Origin: Eublepharis macularius
Lineage: Eukaryota > Chordata > Lepidosauria > Squamata > Eublepharidae
Direction of reading: 5' to 3'
DNA: 64,000 nucleotides
NCBI RefSeq assembly: GCF_028583425.1
Contig: NC_072800.1
Location: forward strand, 90,906,501 to 90,970,500
Shown: piece after piece, positions 31,146 to 52,075 of the stretch
How positions within the stretch are numbered: position 1 is the stretch's first letter
Layout of the letters: the number at the start of each line of letters is the position of its first letter
Notes under the pieces: model-generated
Databases searched by the model: none
The model's input: the letters and a program-made list of their open reading frames with translations, nothing else
What the model was told of the DNA's origin: nothing
Position numbers and translations under genes: made by a program

Positions 31146-32424
31146 TGGGCATAGACTGCCTTGTAGGGTTGTAATTAAGGAGATGGACTGCCAAGCGGTT
31201 CCAGTCTCCCTAACCGGTGTAGAAGGGAACCCCTTAACAGGTGCCTGCCAGTTTTTTTGGTGCCCAGTCTTCTGCAATAACTATGGAAATAGAGAAACCC
31301 TGACTTTTGGAGTGGGCCAGTGGAAGAGTTCTTTATTAGTACTTAGAAAATTTATACTGAGCGCCATAAAACCACTTAAGGCATCTCACAAGAAGGCTAA
31401 ACACACCAACATAACATCACAACAAAAATCATGGGCTTTGAAAAATCCCCTGTATGTTGTATACAACTGAGAAAAGGTTCTTTCAGGAAGTATCTCATTG
31501 GTAACACAACTGCATCTCAAGTTGATAGGGTTATCACAAATTCTACGTATTACCAAAAGGAATGTGAAGTGGCTTTCTGTCACTTGGATGATCTTCCGGC
31601 CAAATGCGGCTTTTACTTTTGTGGGACACAGCCCTGACCTCCCCTAAATTCTGAGTAGTAAGCAGGGGCCCTCAGAGTCCCTGAGTGATACTTTGTGCAA
31701 CTCTAGATCTAGCACAAACGTATCAGAAAGATGACTATATGAATGTAGATGTAATCATGTTTTATGATTTTTGCCTTTACACAGCCACACTAAGAGAAGC
31801 CCCTTACCCATCTTTCTCTTGTCCTTGCAAACTAACGAAAGTGCTGACAGTAGAAAATGAAACTGCATTTCTAGAATCTGTGAGAACAAAACAATTAAGA
31901 TCCAGGCCTGTAGAATCTCAGTACCCTCATTGGCAACATTGCAAGAGACAGATGGCCGTCATCCTACCATAGATTGGGGCACTTGTATTAAAGCCTTTGT
32001 TTCAGGAATGCTGGGAAATGTTCTTTGCCCAGCACCTATATCATGTAATGGAATAAATTAACAATGGGTAGTTGTCCTGCTAGTTACATCAAGGATGGGA
32101 ACAGATCTGGGCTAGTCGTGAAAATGACACACATCTGCCCAATGGATACTTGAACTGATATCAGAGTTGCCAAAGAAAGAGTGTTTGTTCTTTGAGATGA
32201 TAAACAACTTTGACAAGTGTTAATTGAGTAAGGGGACAACCCCCAATTATGTTACACCGATGGAATGATGCGAAGTCATATGTACACGTAACTAACTCAA
32301 CCAATAACTTGCTAAACGCATAATGAACCCAAGGTGATAAAAACTGATGTAATGTTTCTCAGACCTCTGAAGAACTATGAGTCTTCCCTCTATTCGAATG
32401 AAGTAACTCCATTTCCTCTCCTCA
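31146..32424. other. Intergenic, nothing recognised
   Basis: Scattered short ORFs with no family motif. A LINE-tail-like stretch may lie near 31320-31400. Confidence 0.35.
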
Positions 32425-33115
32425 TCGGACTCTGTCTGCTTCTTCTGAATTGGGCCTGAGGCAGAACAAGCCACGAATTTGCGTGGTTCACTTTCATGTG
32501 ACAAACTTACTGAGAAAGATCCATGGAGATGAAAAATGGCCCGATTGACCCTGGGATATTTTTTGGTACTTCCCCCCCCCCACTTCCATGAATATAAATG
32601 AGATACGTTTGAAAATATTCTTTCCTATTACCTACCTGATCGTTGGTTTTCCCCATGTAGTGTAGGTAAACCATTAAATGCAACAGGATTATAATATCGT
32701 TTACCTATCCTTCTAAGAACAAAGAGAATATCCTATAATTCTAAATGATCAGCCAAATTAAATATAATTAATATAGAAATAATTAAATAATAATAACAAC
32801 ACAAACCTAAAATCCTAACCTACTCTCAATACAAATAAAACCAAGAGATAAATCAAGTGTTCAACGCCCCCACTCTCTGTGGTCTCCCATCTACGTCCAA
32901 CTGTCACCCACAAAGACAGTTAGAGGCGGGAGTTGTTCAACTGCCACTCTAATGACATCATGCACCAGTCAAGAAGCAGGAAAGACCAAAGGGGAAAGGC
33001 GATTGGCTGAGCTGATACTTTCTGGGCTCTCCCATGGAAATGCCACCAGGTGACTGGCCAGCTACTGAGCTTGTCTTTTTCTTATTTCCAGTCCTCTTGG
33101 GGAGGGTGTAGGATT
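32425..33115. repeat. Unclassified dispersed repeat, copy 1
   Basis: Shares a long colinear stretch with 57972-58608: AAATATAATTAATATA, ACAACACAAACCTAAA, AACCAAGAGATA, TTAGAGGCGGGAGTTGTTCA and GATTGGCTGAGCTG. It contains a CCAAT-type box and TGACATCAT, so it looks promoter-like. It could be a solo LTR, but no defining ends were seen. Confidence 0.75.
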
Positions 33116-33294
33116 AGGGTGTGTCATTCTGGGGGTTGAAAATTAAGTTTGACAAATGTTTTTATGAGGGGGGTTTAAAAATATTTTTTTCGATGTTAAG
33201 AATTCAAACCTGCAATTTTTTTTTGATTGGACAACATTTAGCTTGGTAAATCTACGTTTGATTAAAACACTCAGGTTCTGCTCTCAGAAAAATG

Positions 33295-33585
33295 AAACCA
33301 TGCCCAAAAGTCATAGCTGACCGATGGCGACCCCTGGTGGGGTTTTCAAGGCAAGAGACTAACAGAGGTGGTTTGCCATTGCCTGCCTCTGCAACCCTGG
33401 TCTTCGCTGGGGGTCTCCCATCCAATTACTAACCAAGACCAACCCAGCTCAGCTTCTGAGATCTGATGAGATCAGGCTCACCTGGGCTATCCAGGTCAGG
33501 GCAAAATCCTGCCTTTAAGTCATAGCTGACCTATGGCAACCCCTGGTGGGGTTTTCAAGGCAAGAGACTAACAGAATTCTCTGCA
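33295..33585 (-). mobile_element. 5S-rRNA-derived SINE plus partial second copy
   Basis: GGTCTCCCATCCAATTACTA, TTCTGAGATCTGATGAGATC (5S complement), CACCTGGGCTATCCAGGTCA. The body end CTGGTGGGGTTTTCAAGGCA occurs twice (about 33335 and 33543). Confidence 0.85.
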
Positions 33586-34884
33586 TAAAACTATCCTGTT
33601 ACACATAAAACATATCCTTGTAAATGATAAAACAACGTGAGAAAGTAAGGACATCAGTTAAAAAATATTCAAGCAACCAGTTTCATCAAGTCTTGCTTTG
33701 ATTCCTTCTTGGGCATCAGCTGCAGATTTGCTTCTTGGCCTCCAGTATAGCCCTCACGTTCCTCATGTGTAGACACCCTGCCTGCTGCAGATCCTGGTGG
33801 AGCCCAACTGACATGGCTGTAGCGGTCAAGGCCACTGCGCTGAGTCATTGCTGCCAAAGTCTACAGGGACAGCTTGCTGCAAAGCACCTCACATTTGCCC
33901 AGGGGCCAGACTGGCCAGAGAGAGTTGGCAGCCCCGTTCACAGGGCCTCATCACTGTTTCCTTGCTGCTATTCAATAAAGTCCAAAGCGATCAACGTTTG
34001 TGGCCCTGTCTGTTGGGCACGGAGTGGGTGAGGCTAGCTTCCCATCCCACACTCTCACGTTGCACCATTTTCTGAGCCCTCTCCACCCCTCCCCCGCCCC
34101 CTCCCGTAATCCCCACATAGGACTATTCAGAATGATTTCTTTGCACACCTAAAGGGAAAGAGCTCCAGGGAACAGAAGTGTGTGCTGAAATAAACATGGT
34201 TAGTCTTCACAGTGCAACTAGCTCTGGTTTGATTTTCCTGCAACTGACGGACTTGGCCACCCCTATACATTCTCCACCCCTCCCATTCACACATTCTGCT
34301 GGCTGCTGTGTGCAGGTCGCATAGGGAATGGGAGAGGGACACGTATGCAGTTGCAGGAGAGGCAGTTCTCTGGAACTGACCCCCCCCCCATGGCACCGCG
34401 GGCAGGGCACTGCTGGAAATCACAGGACCTTTGAGTGCGGCACACCAGGGTTGTGAAAGGGTGTCTCCGCAATGGATCTCTGGTGCTGCCCATCCCCTCC
34501 CGCTCTGGAGTTTGCAGGAGCAAAAGTGCAGCAGTCCAGGGCTGGTCTGACTGTAGCCACTCACCGGGTGGGGATTGAACCAGGGGCCCCAGCCCTCCTC
34601 TCCCAGCGCCTTTCCCCTGGGCCACATCAGTCTTTGCAAGGTCCCTACGTGGCCCCATATGGCTGGGGGTGATGTGAAAGCTGCATTGGGATGCATAATA
34701 CACTCTGGTGTTCCTCCTTCATGTTGTACCCTTTCACAGGGTACAAGGACATTGGGCTTGGGTGTGGTGGCAGTGCATTCGAACCCAGACTCTGCATTGC
34801 TTTTTGCTGTCAGTCGGACTGTTGCCAGGGGAACAGGTGGGCTTTTTCTTTTGCCGCGCTCCCCCCTCAGTGGCTTGGACATAT
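33586..34884. other. Intergenic, mostly unrecognised
   Basis: A weak hammerhead-repeat-like tail (GAAATAAACATGGTTAGTCT, about 34185) and a tRNA-like B-box complement (GGGGATTGAACCAGGGGCCC, about 34570) were seen. Confidence 0.35.
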
Positions 34885-36475
34885 TTTATTTATTTATTTG
34901 TTTTATTTTATCATATTTATATTCCGCCCTCCCCGCAAGCCGGCTCAGGGCGGATAACAGCATTAAAAACATTTAAAACATTTCATTAAACATTATCATA
35001 AAACATTAAAAGCATTGTATAAAGATATTAAAAATAGCAGCACTCTTTTTTTTTTAGTGGCGATTACAGAAAGTGCAGCAGTGCAATTGAACATGGCAGC
35101 AGCTTCAGAACAGTGGTGGGCAGCCCTCAGAGGGAGGGGAGTAGATGTTGTATCCTCCAGCCAGTGGGGGCCCAGCCTCAGCCATAAGCCTGGCGGAACA
35201 ACTCTGTCTTACAGGCCCGGCGGAAAGATAGGAGATCCTGCCGGGCCCTGGTCTCGGTAGACAGAGCATTCCACCAGGTAGGAGCCAAGACTGAGAAAGC
35301 TCTTGCTCTAGTCGAGGCCAGGCAGGCCTCATTGGAGCCAGGGACTGATAACAATTTTCTTTTCTCCTGATCGTAGGGTCCTCTGGGGTATATGGGGAGA
35401 GACGGCCCTCAGATACGCTGGCCCCAGTCCGCACAGGGCCTTATAGGTCAATACCAAAACCTTGAACCTGATCCGATACTCCACTGGCAACCAATGCAGC
35501 TCGCGCAATATTGGTGTAATATGCACCCTATTTGGTGCTTTCATAATGATGTGCGCCGCTGCATTTTGCACCAGCTGTAATCTTCGGGTCAGGCACAAGG
35601 GTAGGCCCATGTAGAGCGTGTTACAGTAATCCAACCTAGAGATAACCGTTGCCTGGATCACTGTAGTTAAGTCACAGGTAGACAGGTAAGGGACCAGTTG
35701 TCTGGTCTGCCGCAGGTGGAAAAAAGAAGACCTGACAACCGCTGTGACCTGTGCCTCCATTTTCAGGGAGGCATCTAGGATCACCCCCAGGCTCTTAACC
35801 CTTGGAACAGGCACAAGCTGTGCCCCATTGAGGGTCGGGAGCTGGAGTCCCGAATCCAGTCCCCCATGGCTCAAGTATAGGACCTCAGTCTTTGTTGGGT
35901 TCAGTTTCAGTCGACTCTGTTTCAACCAATCAGTCACGGCTGCAAATGCATGTTCCAGGACATCTGGGGCTGAGCCGGGCCGTCCGTCCGTCATCAGATA
36001 CAGCTGGGTGTCATCTGCATACTGATGGCACCCAAGCCCAAAACTTCGCACCAGCTGGGCAAGGGGGCGCATATAGATGTTAAACAAGAAAGGGGAGAGT
36101 ATTGCCCCCTGTGGGACCCCACAAACCAATGGGTGACGGGGTGACAATTTCTCCCCAAGCGCCACCCTCTGTCCCCGACTGTGGAGAAAGTAGACAAGCC
36201 ACTGTAAGGCAGTCCCTCGTATCCCCACATCGGCGAGGCAGTGAGTCAGAAGATCGTAATCGACTGTGTCAAACGCTGCTGACAAATCCAGTAATATCAG
36301 CAGCGCTGAACCACCTCGATCCAGATGTCTGCGAAGGTTGTCCGTGAGGGCGACCAGCAGCATCTCCGTCCCATGTCCTGGCCGGAACCCGGACTGAAAG
36401 GGATCTAGGGCCGAGACATCATTCAGAAAACCCTGTATCTGTCCCACTGCCGCCTGCTTCATCATCGGAGTTGGG
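34885..36475 (-). mobile_element. L2-like LINE, reverse transcriptase fragment
   Basis: A 378-codon open frame (36465 to 35329) carries reverse-transcriptase blocks: SGFRPGHGTEMLL, LILLDLSAAFDTVDYDLL (catalytic Asp), CGVPQGAILSPFLFNIYMRP, HQYADDTQLYL (catalytic YADD) and LKLNPTKTEVLYL. The frame is lost near 35330, and related sequence continues to a 3' UTR with CCGCCCTCCCCGCAAGCC near 34925. 5' truncated near 36475. The 26125 copy is its close relative. Confidence 0.94.
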
Positions 36476-36737
36476 GAATTTTTGATAGAACCATAGCGTG
36501 TCTAGCCTTGACCAAACCAGCTTGGGCTCTCCCAGTGCATAATGGCATGAGCCGTAGCTGGCCTCTTTACCTAACTCTTCTTTCACTCAGTTAGGTAACC
36601 CTATTAAGATGTTAATCAAGCTCAGTCAGCAGAAAACTAAGGATGTTCCTACTATTTAATATTTACAACATCCATGTTGTGTTATTCTTTGTTTCTGGTT
36701 TGGTAATGAGATTGAAAGCATTCAATGTCACAAAGTG

Positions 36738-37308
36738 CTAAATGTGATTCCTCTGTAAAGCTAAAAGATGGCTGCTCCCGTAAGAAGCTGAAGCAAACAA
36801 TGGGAAACTAATCCCCCGGGTAGCACAAAACAATCCTGGAAGCTTATAACTATTTATACATGAATTTTTTGTATTTTTTAATATTTTTTAAAGTGCAAGT
36901 GGGCGTGGGGAGGAATTTTCCACCAGCTAGATTCCCACGGCTAATTCTTCACTGGGATTCGGTAAATAAATGATTGCTATAAAGAAGGACAACGGAGACG
37001 AGCTTTGGACAAGAACTTTTTTGTACCCGGTTGTTCCGGTGGAGCACATTACATTTGCACAGGGACTGTTACTGCCGTCCTTCCACTGGAGAGTATTTCT
37101 TTTAGTTGCTTGTAATTGTGATGAATTGTCATTATTATAATTGATGAATTGTAATTATTGTATGTATGAATATGCACGAAATTAATGTATAGCACTTGCA
37201 CTTTAAAAAATATTAAAAATTCATGTATAAATAGTTATAAGCTTCCAGGATTGTTTTGTGCTACCCGGGGGATTAGTTTCCCATTGTTTGCTTCAAATGT
37301 GATTCCTC
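36738..37308. mobile_element. Palindromic element with 14-bp flanking repeat
   Basis: AATGTGATTCCTC with a leading A lies at 36738-36751 and about 37295-37308. Inside, 36794-36901 and 37193-37294 are inverted repeats (AACAATGGGAAACTAATCCC, GCTTATAACTATTTATACAT) around a unique core of about 290 bp. Class unknown. Confidence 0.75.
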
Positions 37309-38165
37309 AGCAGATCGGGTTGCCGATTTTTATTGCCTGAGAAAAGTACAAGATGTACATTTCTGAAACATGAAACAAACTATCCTGTCTTCCCATTTTT
37401 TTGTTCTTGGGTATATAAGCAAGTGCCTCTGTCCTTGGGAGCATGCACTTTTAGACCTGTCTGATGCTGCCTTAAGTCTTTTGAAGTGCTGTAATATCTT
37501 TTGGGGAATTTTCTCAAACTGGAGGAGAAAATTCCCTCAACAATGACCACTGTTCAACACTGGACAATGGGAGGGGGGACTCTGTTGGGAGTGCAGTCAT
37601 ATGTTCCCCCTCATGTCTGCCCCATCCCTTCTTCACAGAATGTACACCGTCTTGTCTAATCGGGAGTTCTTGTGGCACACCCAGGGAAAAGGATGTGAGG
37701 ATAACGCAATGTAAGATTAGACCGTAGGCCACATTCAATTGTGACAAAGCAACAGAATGTTGGAAATGGGCTTTTTCAGCATTGGGATAGGCTAGGATAC
37801 TCCATCTGTGGAAATCTAATTCGGAGCTAGTTCCTACAGTCTTGAAAATGTACTAGGTATGTTTCTGCACAGGGAAACCCTATCTGTCCAGAATCCTGGT
37901 ATACAGATGGGATCAAATAAAATGGTTCCCCATTTTTTTCTGTTGTTCTACAAAGATAACAGGCAACATTGCCTTAATTCCATGAGCAAAAGGCCCTAAT
38001 TTCATGAGGAAAAGGCCCCAATAATTAAACTACTGTCTTATATACTAATAATTTCTGAATTACAGAAAGATGCTCTATATAAAAAATAAGTACATTTATG
38101 CAGGCTTATGCAAAAAACAAAAATGCAGAATGCAAGCGGGCAATGGGCTACTACAACTTGGATAA
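37309..38165. other. Intergenic, nothing recognised
   Basis: No repeat or coding feature could be supported. Confidence 0.35.
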
Positions 38166-38166
38166 A

Positions 38167-38370
38167 CTAGAATTGCCAGCTGGGGCTTGGAAATTCCTGG
38201 AGATTTGAGGATGGTGTTTGGAGAGGGGAAGGAGCTCAGCCCAGATGTGATGCCAGAGTCTGCCCTCTGAATCTGCTAACTGCTTAAAGGGAAGGGGCCT
38301 CTATGGTCTGGAGATGAGGAGTAATTCTGGGAGAATTCCAGGTCCCAGCTGGAAGCTGGCAGCCCAAAGA
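38167..38370 (+). mobile_element. hAT-type MITE, family C copy
   Basis: TTGCCAGCTGGGGCTTGGAA and ATTCCTGGAGATTTGAGGAT to AGCTGGAAGCTGGCAGCCCA. Diverged. Confidence 0.75.
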
Positions 38371-38824
38371 GACTCTTCTTTGGGGAACACTGGAGTGCAG
38401 CTTCTGTACGGGCTACGAAGTTGCTGGGCCTTTCCTGTCTTCGGACTCTGCAACAGGCTGTGTGTGTGTGAGGAGATGTGGCCATATTGGCAGGGTAGGG
38501 GTTAGCTGCACCCCTTTCTGCTGCTCAGAGAGGCATCAGGCACTGCTCTGTGATTTGTGGGTGTTGCCAAGATCGCTAGGGACTTGGGTGCACTCACTCT
38601 GCATCTGGGCCTTGCAGTGTGGTGTCTGTTCCTCTCCCTCCCCTGCGGAATGCCCATTGGGAGCAATTGATTGGGGAGGGTACCATATCAGAGACATGCC
38701 AGAGTAGTTATCTTGTGACTGGCAGGTTCTCAGTATCTAGCTGTTAATCTCCAAAATTTAAAGTAATTATACTGAATTACAGAATATAATAACACTGTTG
38801 TGCTGCATTGCTTTCTAATTTTTA

Positions 38825-48081
<9,257 letters not shown>

Positions 48082-48179
48082 CAATGGTGTCCTTTCACTG
48101 CTTCCTGGGAGGCTGAGAAAGAAACAGGGCCAGAAAACCATTTTTCTACAGATAAATTTTCTGTTCCAGTCCCTTCAGG

Positions 48180-48785
48180 AAACCATTTTTTACAATGACT
48201 TCTAGGGGACGTACTAAAACAAAGGACAACGATTGCACATAGACAATACATGATTGCCTATAAAGAATGCACGCTTGCCAACAGGGAATAATGGAGAATT
48301 TGTTTGCCCATAGAGAATAATGGAAATCAAGCTGGGCCATAGGGAATAATGGGGACATGAACTGCCCATAGGGAAAAATAGAAAGCTTGCCAATAGGGAA
48401 TAATGGAAATCAAGCTTGCCCATAGGAAATAATGGAAAGCACACTTGCCCATAGGGAATAATGGAGACAGCAGTTGCCCAAAGAGAATAGTGGAAACCAC
48501 GCTTGCCCATAGGGAATAATGGGAACAGAGATTGCCCATAGGGATTAATGGGGACAGCGATTGCCCATCGGGAATAATAAAAACCATGCTTGCCACTAGG
48601 GAATACTGGGGACAGCGATTGCCCATCGGGAATAATGCAAACACTGATTGCCCACAAGGAACAATGGAAAGCATGCTTGCCCATAGGGAATAATGGAAAG
48701 CACGCCTATCCATAGGGAATAATCGAAACAGTGATTGCTCATAGTAAATAATGGAAAGCATGCTTGCCCATAGGGAATCATAATC
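48180..48785 (-). repeat. Minisatellite of about 29-bp units, block 1
   Basis: Units built on GCCCATAGGGAATAATGG with variable GAAAGCACGCTT or GACAGCGATT spacers, roughly 18 of them, preceded by unique-looking GACGTACTAAAACAAAGGAC. Inverted relative to 51563-52075. Confidence 0.9.
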
Positions 48786-48789
48786 ATAA

Positions 48790-49055
48790 TAAAAACTTTC
48801 AAAAAGAGTCCAGTAGCACCTTTAAGACTAACCAATTTTATTGTAGCATAAGCTTTCGAGAATCAAGTTCTCTTCGTCAGATGCATGGTACAGAAACTGG
48901 TTATTATCTATGGACCAGTTTCTGTACCATGCATCTGACGAAGAGAACTTGATTCTCGAAAGCTTATGCTACAATAAAATTGGTTAGTCTTAAAGGTGCT
49001 ACTGGACTCTTTTTGATTTTGCTACCACAGACTAACACGGCTAACTCCTCTACAA
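48790..49055. repeat. Hammerhead-like repeat, near-perfect inverted pair
   Basis: Left arm 48798-48902 and right arm 48914-49020 are almost exact reverse complements, including CATGCATCTGACGAAGAGAA, TTGATTCTCGAAAGCTTATG and GTCTTAAAGGTGCTACTGGA, with a loop of about 10 bp. Young by its arm identity. Confidence 0.9.
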
Positions 49056-49269
49056 TAAAAACTTTGCAATTCATACGGAAAAATTGCAGCTTTCTGACAT
49101 AACACCTACAGAACTGCAAAAGATGGCACTACTTGGAGCAGTGTACATATTACGCCGATATCGGGTTGATACTTACGTCTCCAGTGGAAACTTGTATCAG
49201 CTTAGCAAGGCTAATCAATAACATGAGATCTCTGCTTATTGTTGATTGTGTTTCAGATAACTCGAATAA

Positions 49270-49470
49270 GAAGAAATGCACTTATGTATTGCTCTTCTAG
49301 ACAGATTAGTGCCTCACCCAGAGTAGTGAACAAGTTCATGTTACTATTATCCCCACAATACAGCTGGGGCGGTGGGTTACCCAAGGCCACCTACTGAGCT
49401 CATGGTAGTAGTGGAACTCGAACCAGTAGAGTGCAGATTGGCAGCTGAACTGCTTAACCACTGTGATACA
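49270..49470 (-). mobile_element. tRNA-derived SINE
   Basis: GGAACTCGAACCAGTAGAGT (B-box complement), CTGCTTAACCACTGTGATAC (head complement), TCTAGACAGATTAGTGCCTC. Confidence 0.75.
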
Positions 49471-50589
49471 GCAGTTGCTGTAGACACACAGCAAAGGGGG
49501 ACTGCTCAGACAGTACTTGCTTCCCATAGCATCTGGCTGACCACAGCTGGAAACAGAAAGCTGGTCTAACAGCTTGCAGGTCCTTTGTTCCCTGAACGCT
49601 CCTGCACCTTTAAGAGTGTCACAGCACAGCTGCGGCTTCGTCTGGATAGTCCTCTGAAGACCCCCTCGCCCTCCTCCCCTTACTGCTGCTACTGAGCACA
49701 GCAGGCACTGCCAAGCAGGACTTGCAAAGAAAGCGCTCCCTGCTGGCACCCTCCTAGCCTGGCACGGTGGTGCAGCCCTCTCAAGGCCCCGCAGTGGATG
49801 TGCCCCTGCACCAGGGTAGGGGGTGCTAGCAGGGAGGACATACCTCATGTTAAGTCCAGGCATATCCCTGCCTCGCACGTACCGGTCCGCCGTGGTGCCG
49901 CCTGTGGAAATGCTGTCTGGCCCCTGACCTTTGGCTTCATAGCTGCCTAGTCGGTCCCTAGGCAAATGGCCCTCCTGGCGGTCAGAAGGCTTCACACTTT
50001 TTAAGGCCTCAGAATTGGGGTTTACTGTACTGGGGACTGCCCCTCTTTTGGCCATGCAACCCCTGAGGAGGCTGCCATTCACTTCAGGAAAAGATCTCCC
50101 TGACCCAGAAAAAGGAGCCTTCTTTATACCCTCCCCCTTACTACCAGCGCTGCCTTGGTGCCCAACCCCCAGCCCTCAGGGTGAGGTCCAACACCTTGGC
50201 CAGTGTCGGTCACAACCCTTTGATTATGCCCTCCCTCTGACCTTCCAGGGGCAGGTTGGCTGTTCCTTCCCCCAGCCCTGCCCCTTTCTGTGGGCTGCGC
50301 CTTGTGGGCTGGTTGTTGGTTGGCCCTGGCCTCCAAGGTTGGCTGTCATTTCGGGTGGCTCCAGGTGGCAGGGTGGTGCCAGCCCACAGCTCCAACTGGG
50401 CTTCACATCCTCGAGCAGCAGGCCCACCCTTGCTGCAGCTCATCTCCGCTTCCTGCTGCCCTGTTGCAGCTGTTGGGCGTCTGCAGGAGCCGCGGTGCAG
50501 CCTGGCTTGCTGGTGGGGTTCCCATAGGCACACCTCTCCATCCTGACAATGGGGCTTTTGCTGCTCTTGCTGCTTCTCCTGACCTTTGC
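49471..50589. other. GC-rich intergenic DNA, unrecognised
   Basis: Several overlapping ORFs on both strands have low-complexity Pro/Ala/Gly/Arg composition and no motif. It is probably an old repeat. Confidence 0.35.
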
Positions 50590-51560
50590 CAGTTTGGTGT
50601 AATGGTTAAGAAAAGGGGTGTGCGTGTAGGTTTCTGATTTGGGTAAATTACCCGATTCGGACCTGATAGTAAAGATTAGGGATATCGGCCCCGATTTGAA
50701 AATCCCTAATCAAAGCTTTCCAAAGCATTCGGAATGCTTCGGGGCTGAGCTTAAAGGGCCCCACCGCTGCTTGCAAGCAGCGGCGGGGCCCTTTAAACAT
50801 CATCCCACCCCCAGCCCTCCAGCCCCACCTACCTGGTCGGTGGCAGCGGTGGCTCCGGCTCCTCTGCCGCTGTGCCACTGCCTGAGCCTGCGGGGCGGTG
50901 GGGAAGGCCGGAGCTGCCACTGCCGGCCCTTCCTGCCCTTCAATTGGCTGTGGCGTGCCGGCGACTATTTGAGGGGAAGGGCCAGAGGAGGCGGAGAAAG
51001 CCCTTTGTGCCCCTCAAATGGCTGCTGCGGCACCACCATGTTGCAGCCAATTGAGGGGCAGGAAGGGCTGGAGGCAGCAGCGGCAGCAGCAGCTTCAGCC
51101 TTCCCCACCACCCCGCAGGCTCAGGCGGCAGCGCGGTGGCAGAAGAGCCGAACCGGCTGACTCCAGGCTGTCGCAGCCTCGTGCTGCCACCACTCCCACC
51201 ACGGCGGCCCGCAGCCCAGCTGTCAGAGACCCTCCTGCCAGGTGAGTGGGGGGGGGGGTGAAGGGATTTCCCCAGGGGTGGAGGTGGAGGGGTTGCCCCA
51301 GGGGGGTGGGGGAGTTGCCCCAGGGGAGTTCCCCCCCTCACTTCAGTATGCTCCGAATATTTACGGAGCATACCGAAGCGAGTAAAATACCTTAATTCCA
51401 AAGTGGCTTGCCACTTTAGAATTAAGGTATTTCCAGACCCAAATCTCCTCCCCGTGCACACCCCTAGTTAAGAATGTGGGACTCTAATCTGGAGAACCAG
51501 GTTTGATTCCCCACTCCTCCACTTGAAGCCATCTAGGTGACCTGGGGTCAGTCACAGCTT
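50590..51560 (+). mobile_element. tRNA-derived SINE split by a hAT element
   Basis: The head GCCAGTTTGGTGTAATGG at 50588-50605 resumes after the insert as GTTAAGAATGTGGGACTCTA, then CCAGGTTTGATTCCCCACTC (B box) and GTGACCTGGGGTCAGTCACA. Confidence 0.9.
50613..51466 (+). mobile_element. Non-autonomous hAT element inserted in the SINE
   Basis: 854 bp, ends AAGGGGTGTGC and GCACACCCCTA, target duplication GTTAAGAA (50605-50612, 51467-51474). Terminal motif as in 43183-45597, but with a different, GC-rich, partly palindromic interior (GGGGCCCTTTAAACATC, CCCCGCAGGCTCAGGCGGCA). No transposase. Confidence 0.92.
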
Positions 51561-51562
51561 CT

Positions 51563-52075
51563 GTGGGCAAGCATGGTTTCTATCATTCCCTTTGGGTAAG
51601 CATTCTTTCCATTCTTCCCTTTGGGCAATCACTGTTTCTATTATTCCCTAAGAGTAAGCATGGTTTTCATTATTCCCTAAGGGTAAGCATGGTGTCTATT
51701 ATTCCCTATGGGCAAGCATGGTTTCCATTATTCCATATGGGCAGTCACTGTCCCCATTATTCCCTATGGGCAAGCATGCTTTCTATTATTCCCCATGGGC
51801 AATTGCTGTTTTCATTATTCCCTATGGGCAAGTGTGGTTTCCATTATTCCCTATGGGCAATTGCTGTTCCCATTGTTCCCTATGGGAAAGCATGCTTTCC
51901 ATTATTTCTTATGGGCAAGCGTGCTTTCCATTTTTCCCTATGGGCAGTTCATGTCCCCATTATTCCCTATGGCCCAGCCTGATTTCCATTATTCTCTATG
52001 GGCAAGCAAATTCTCCATTATTCCCTATTGGCAACCATGTATTGACTATGGACAATCACGGTCCTTAGTTTTAGT
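51563..52075 (+). repeat. Minisatellite of about 29-bp units, block 2
   Basis: CCATTATTCCCTATGGGCAA units, about 17, followed by TTAGTTTTAGTACATCCC. Opposite orientation to 48180-48785. The flank homology (GTACTAAAAC against GTTTTAGTAC) shows both are copies of one larger unit. Confidence 0.9.

Noticed and set aside
34127-34882. 251-codon minus-strand ORF
   Set aside because: No recognisable motif; overlapping ORFs in other frames and a SINE-like B-box complement suggest chance.
48214-48835. Long ORFs rich in HYSLW and IIPYGQ repeats (minus strand)
   Set aside because: Direct translation of the 29-bp minisatellite; open in more than one frame, so the openness comes from the repeat unit and not from selection.
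49336-50082. 248-codon minus-strand ORF
   Set aside because: Runs through a SINE and GC-rich unrecognised DNA; no motif or conservation evidence.
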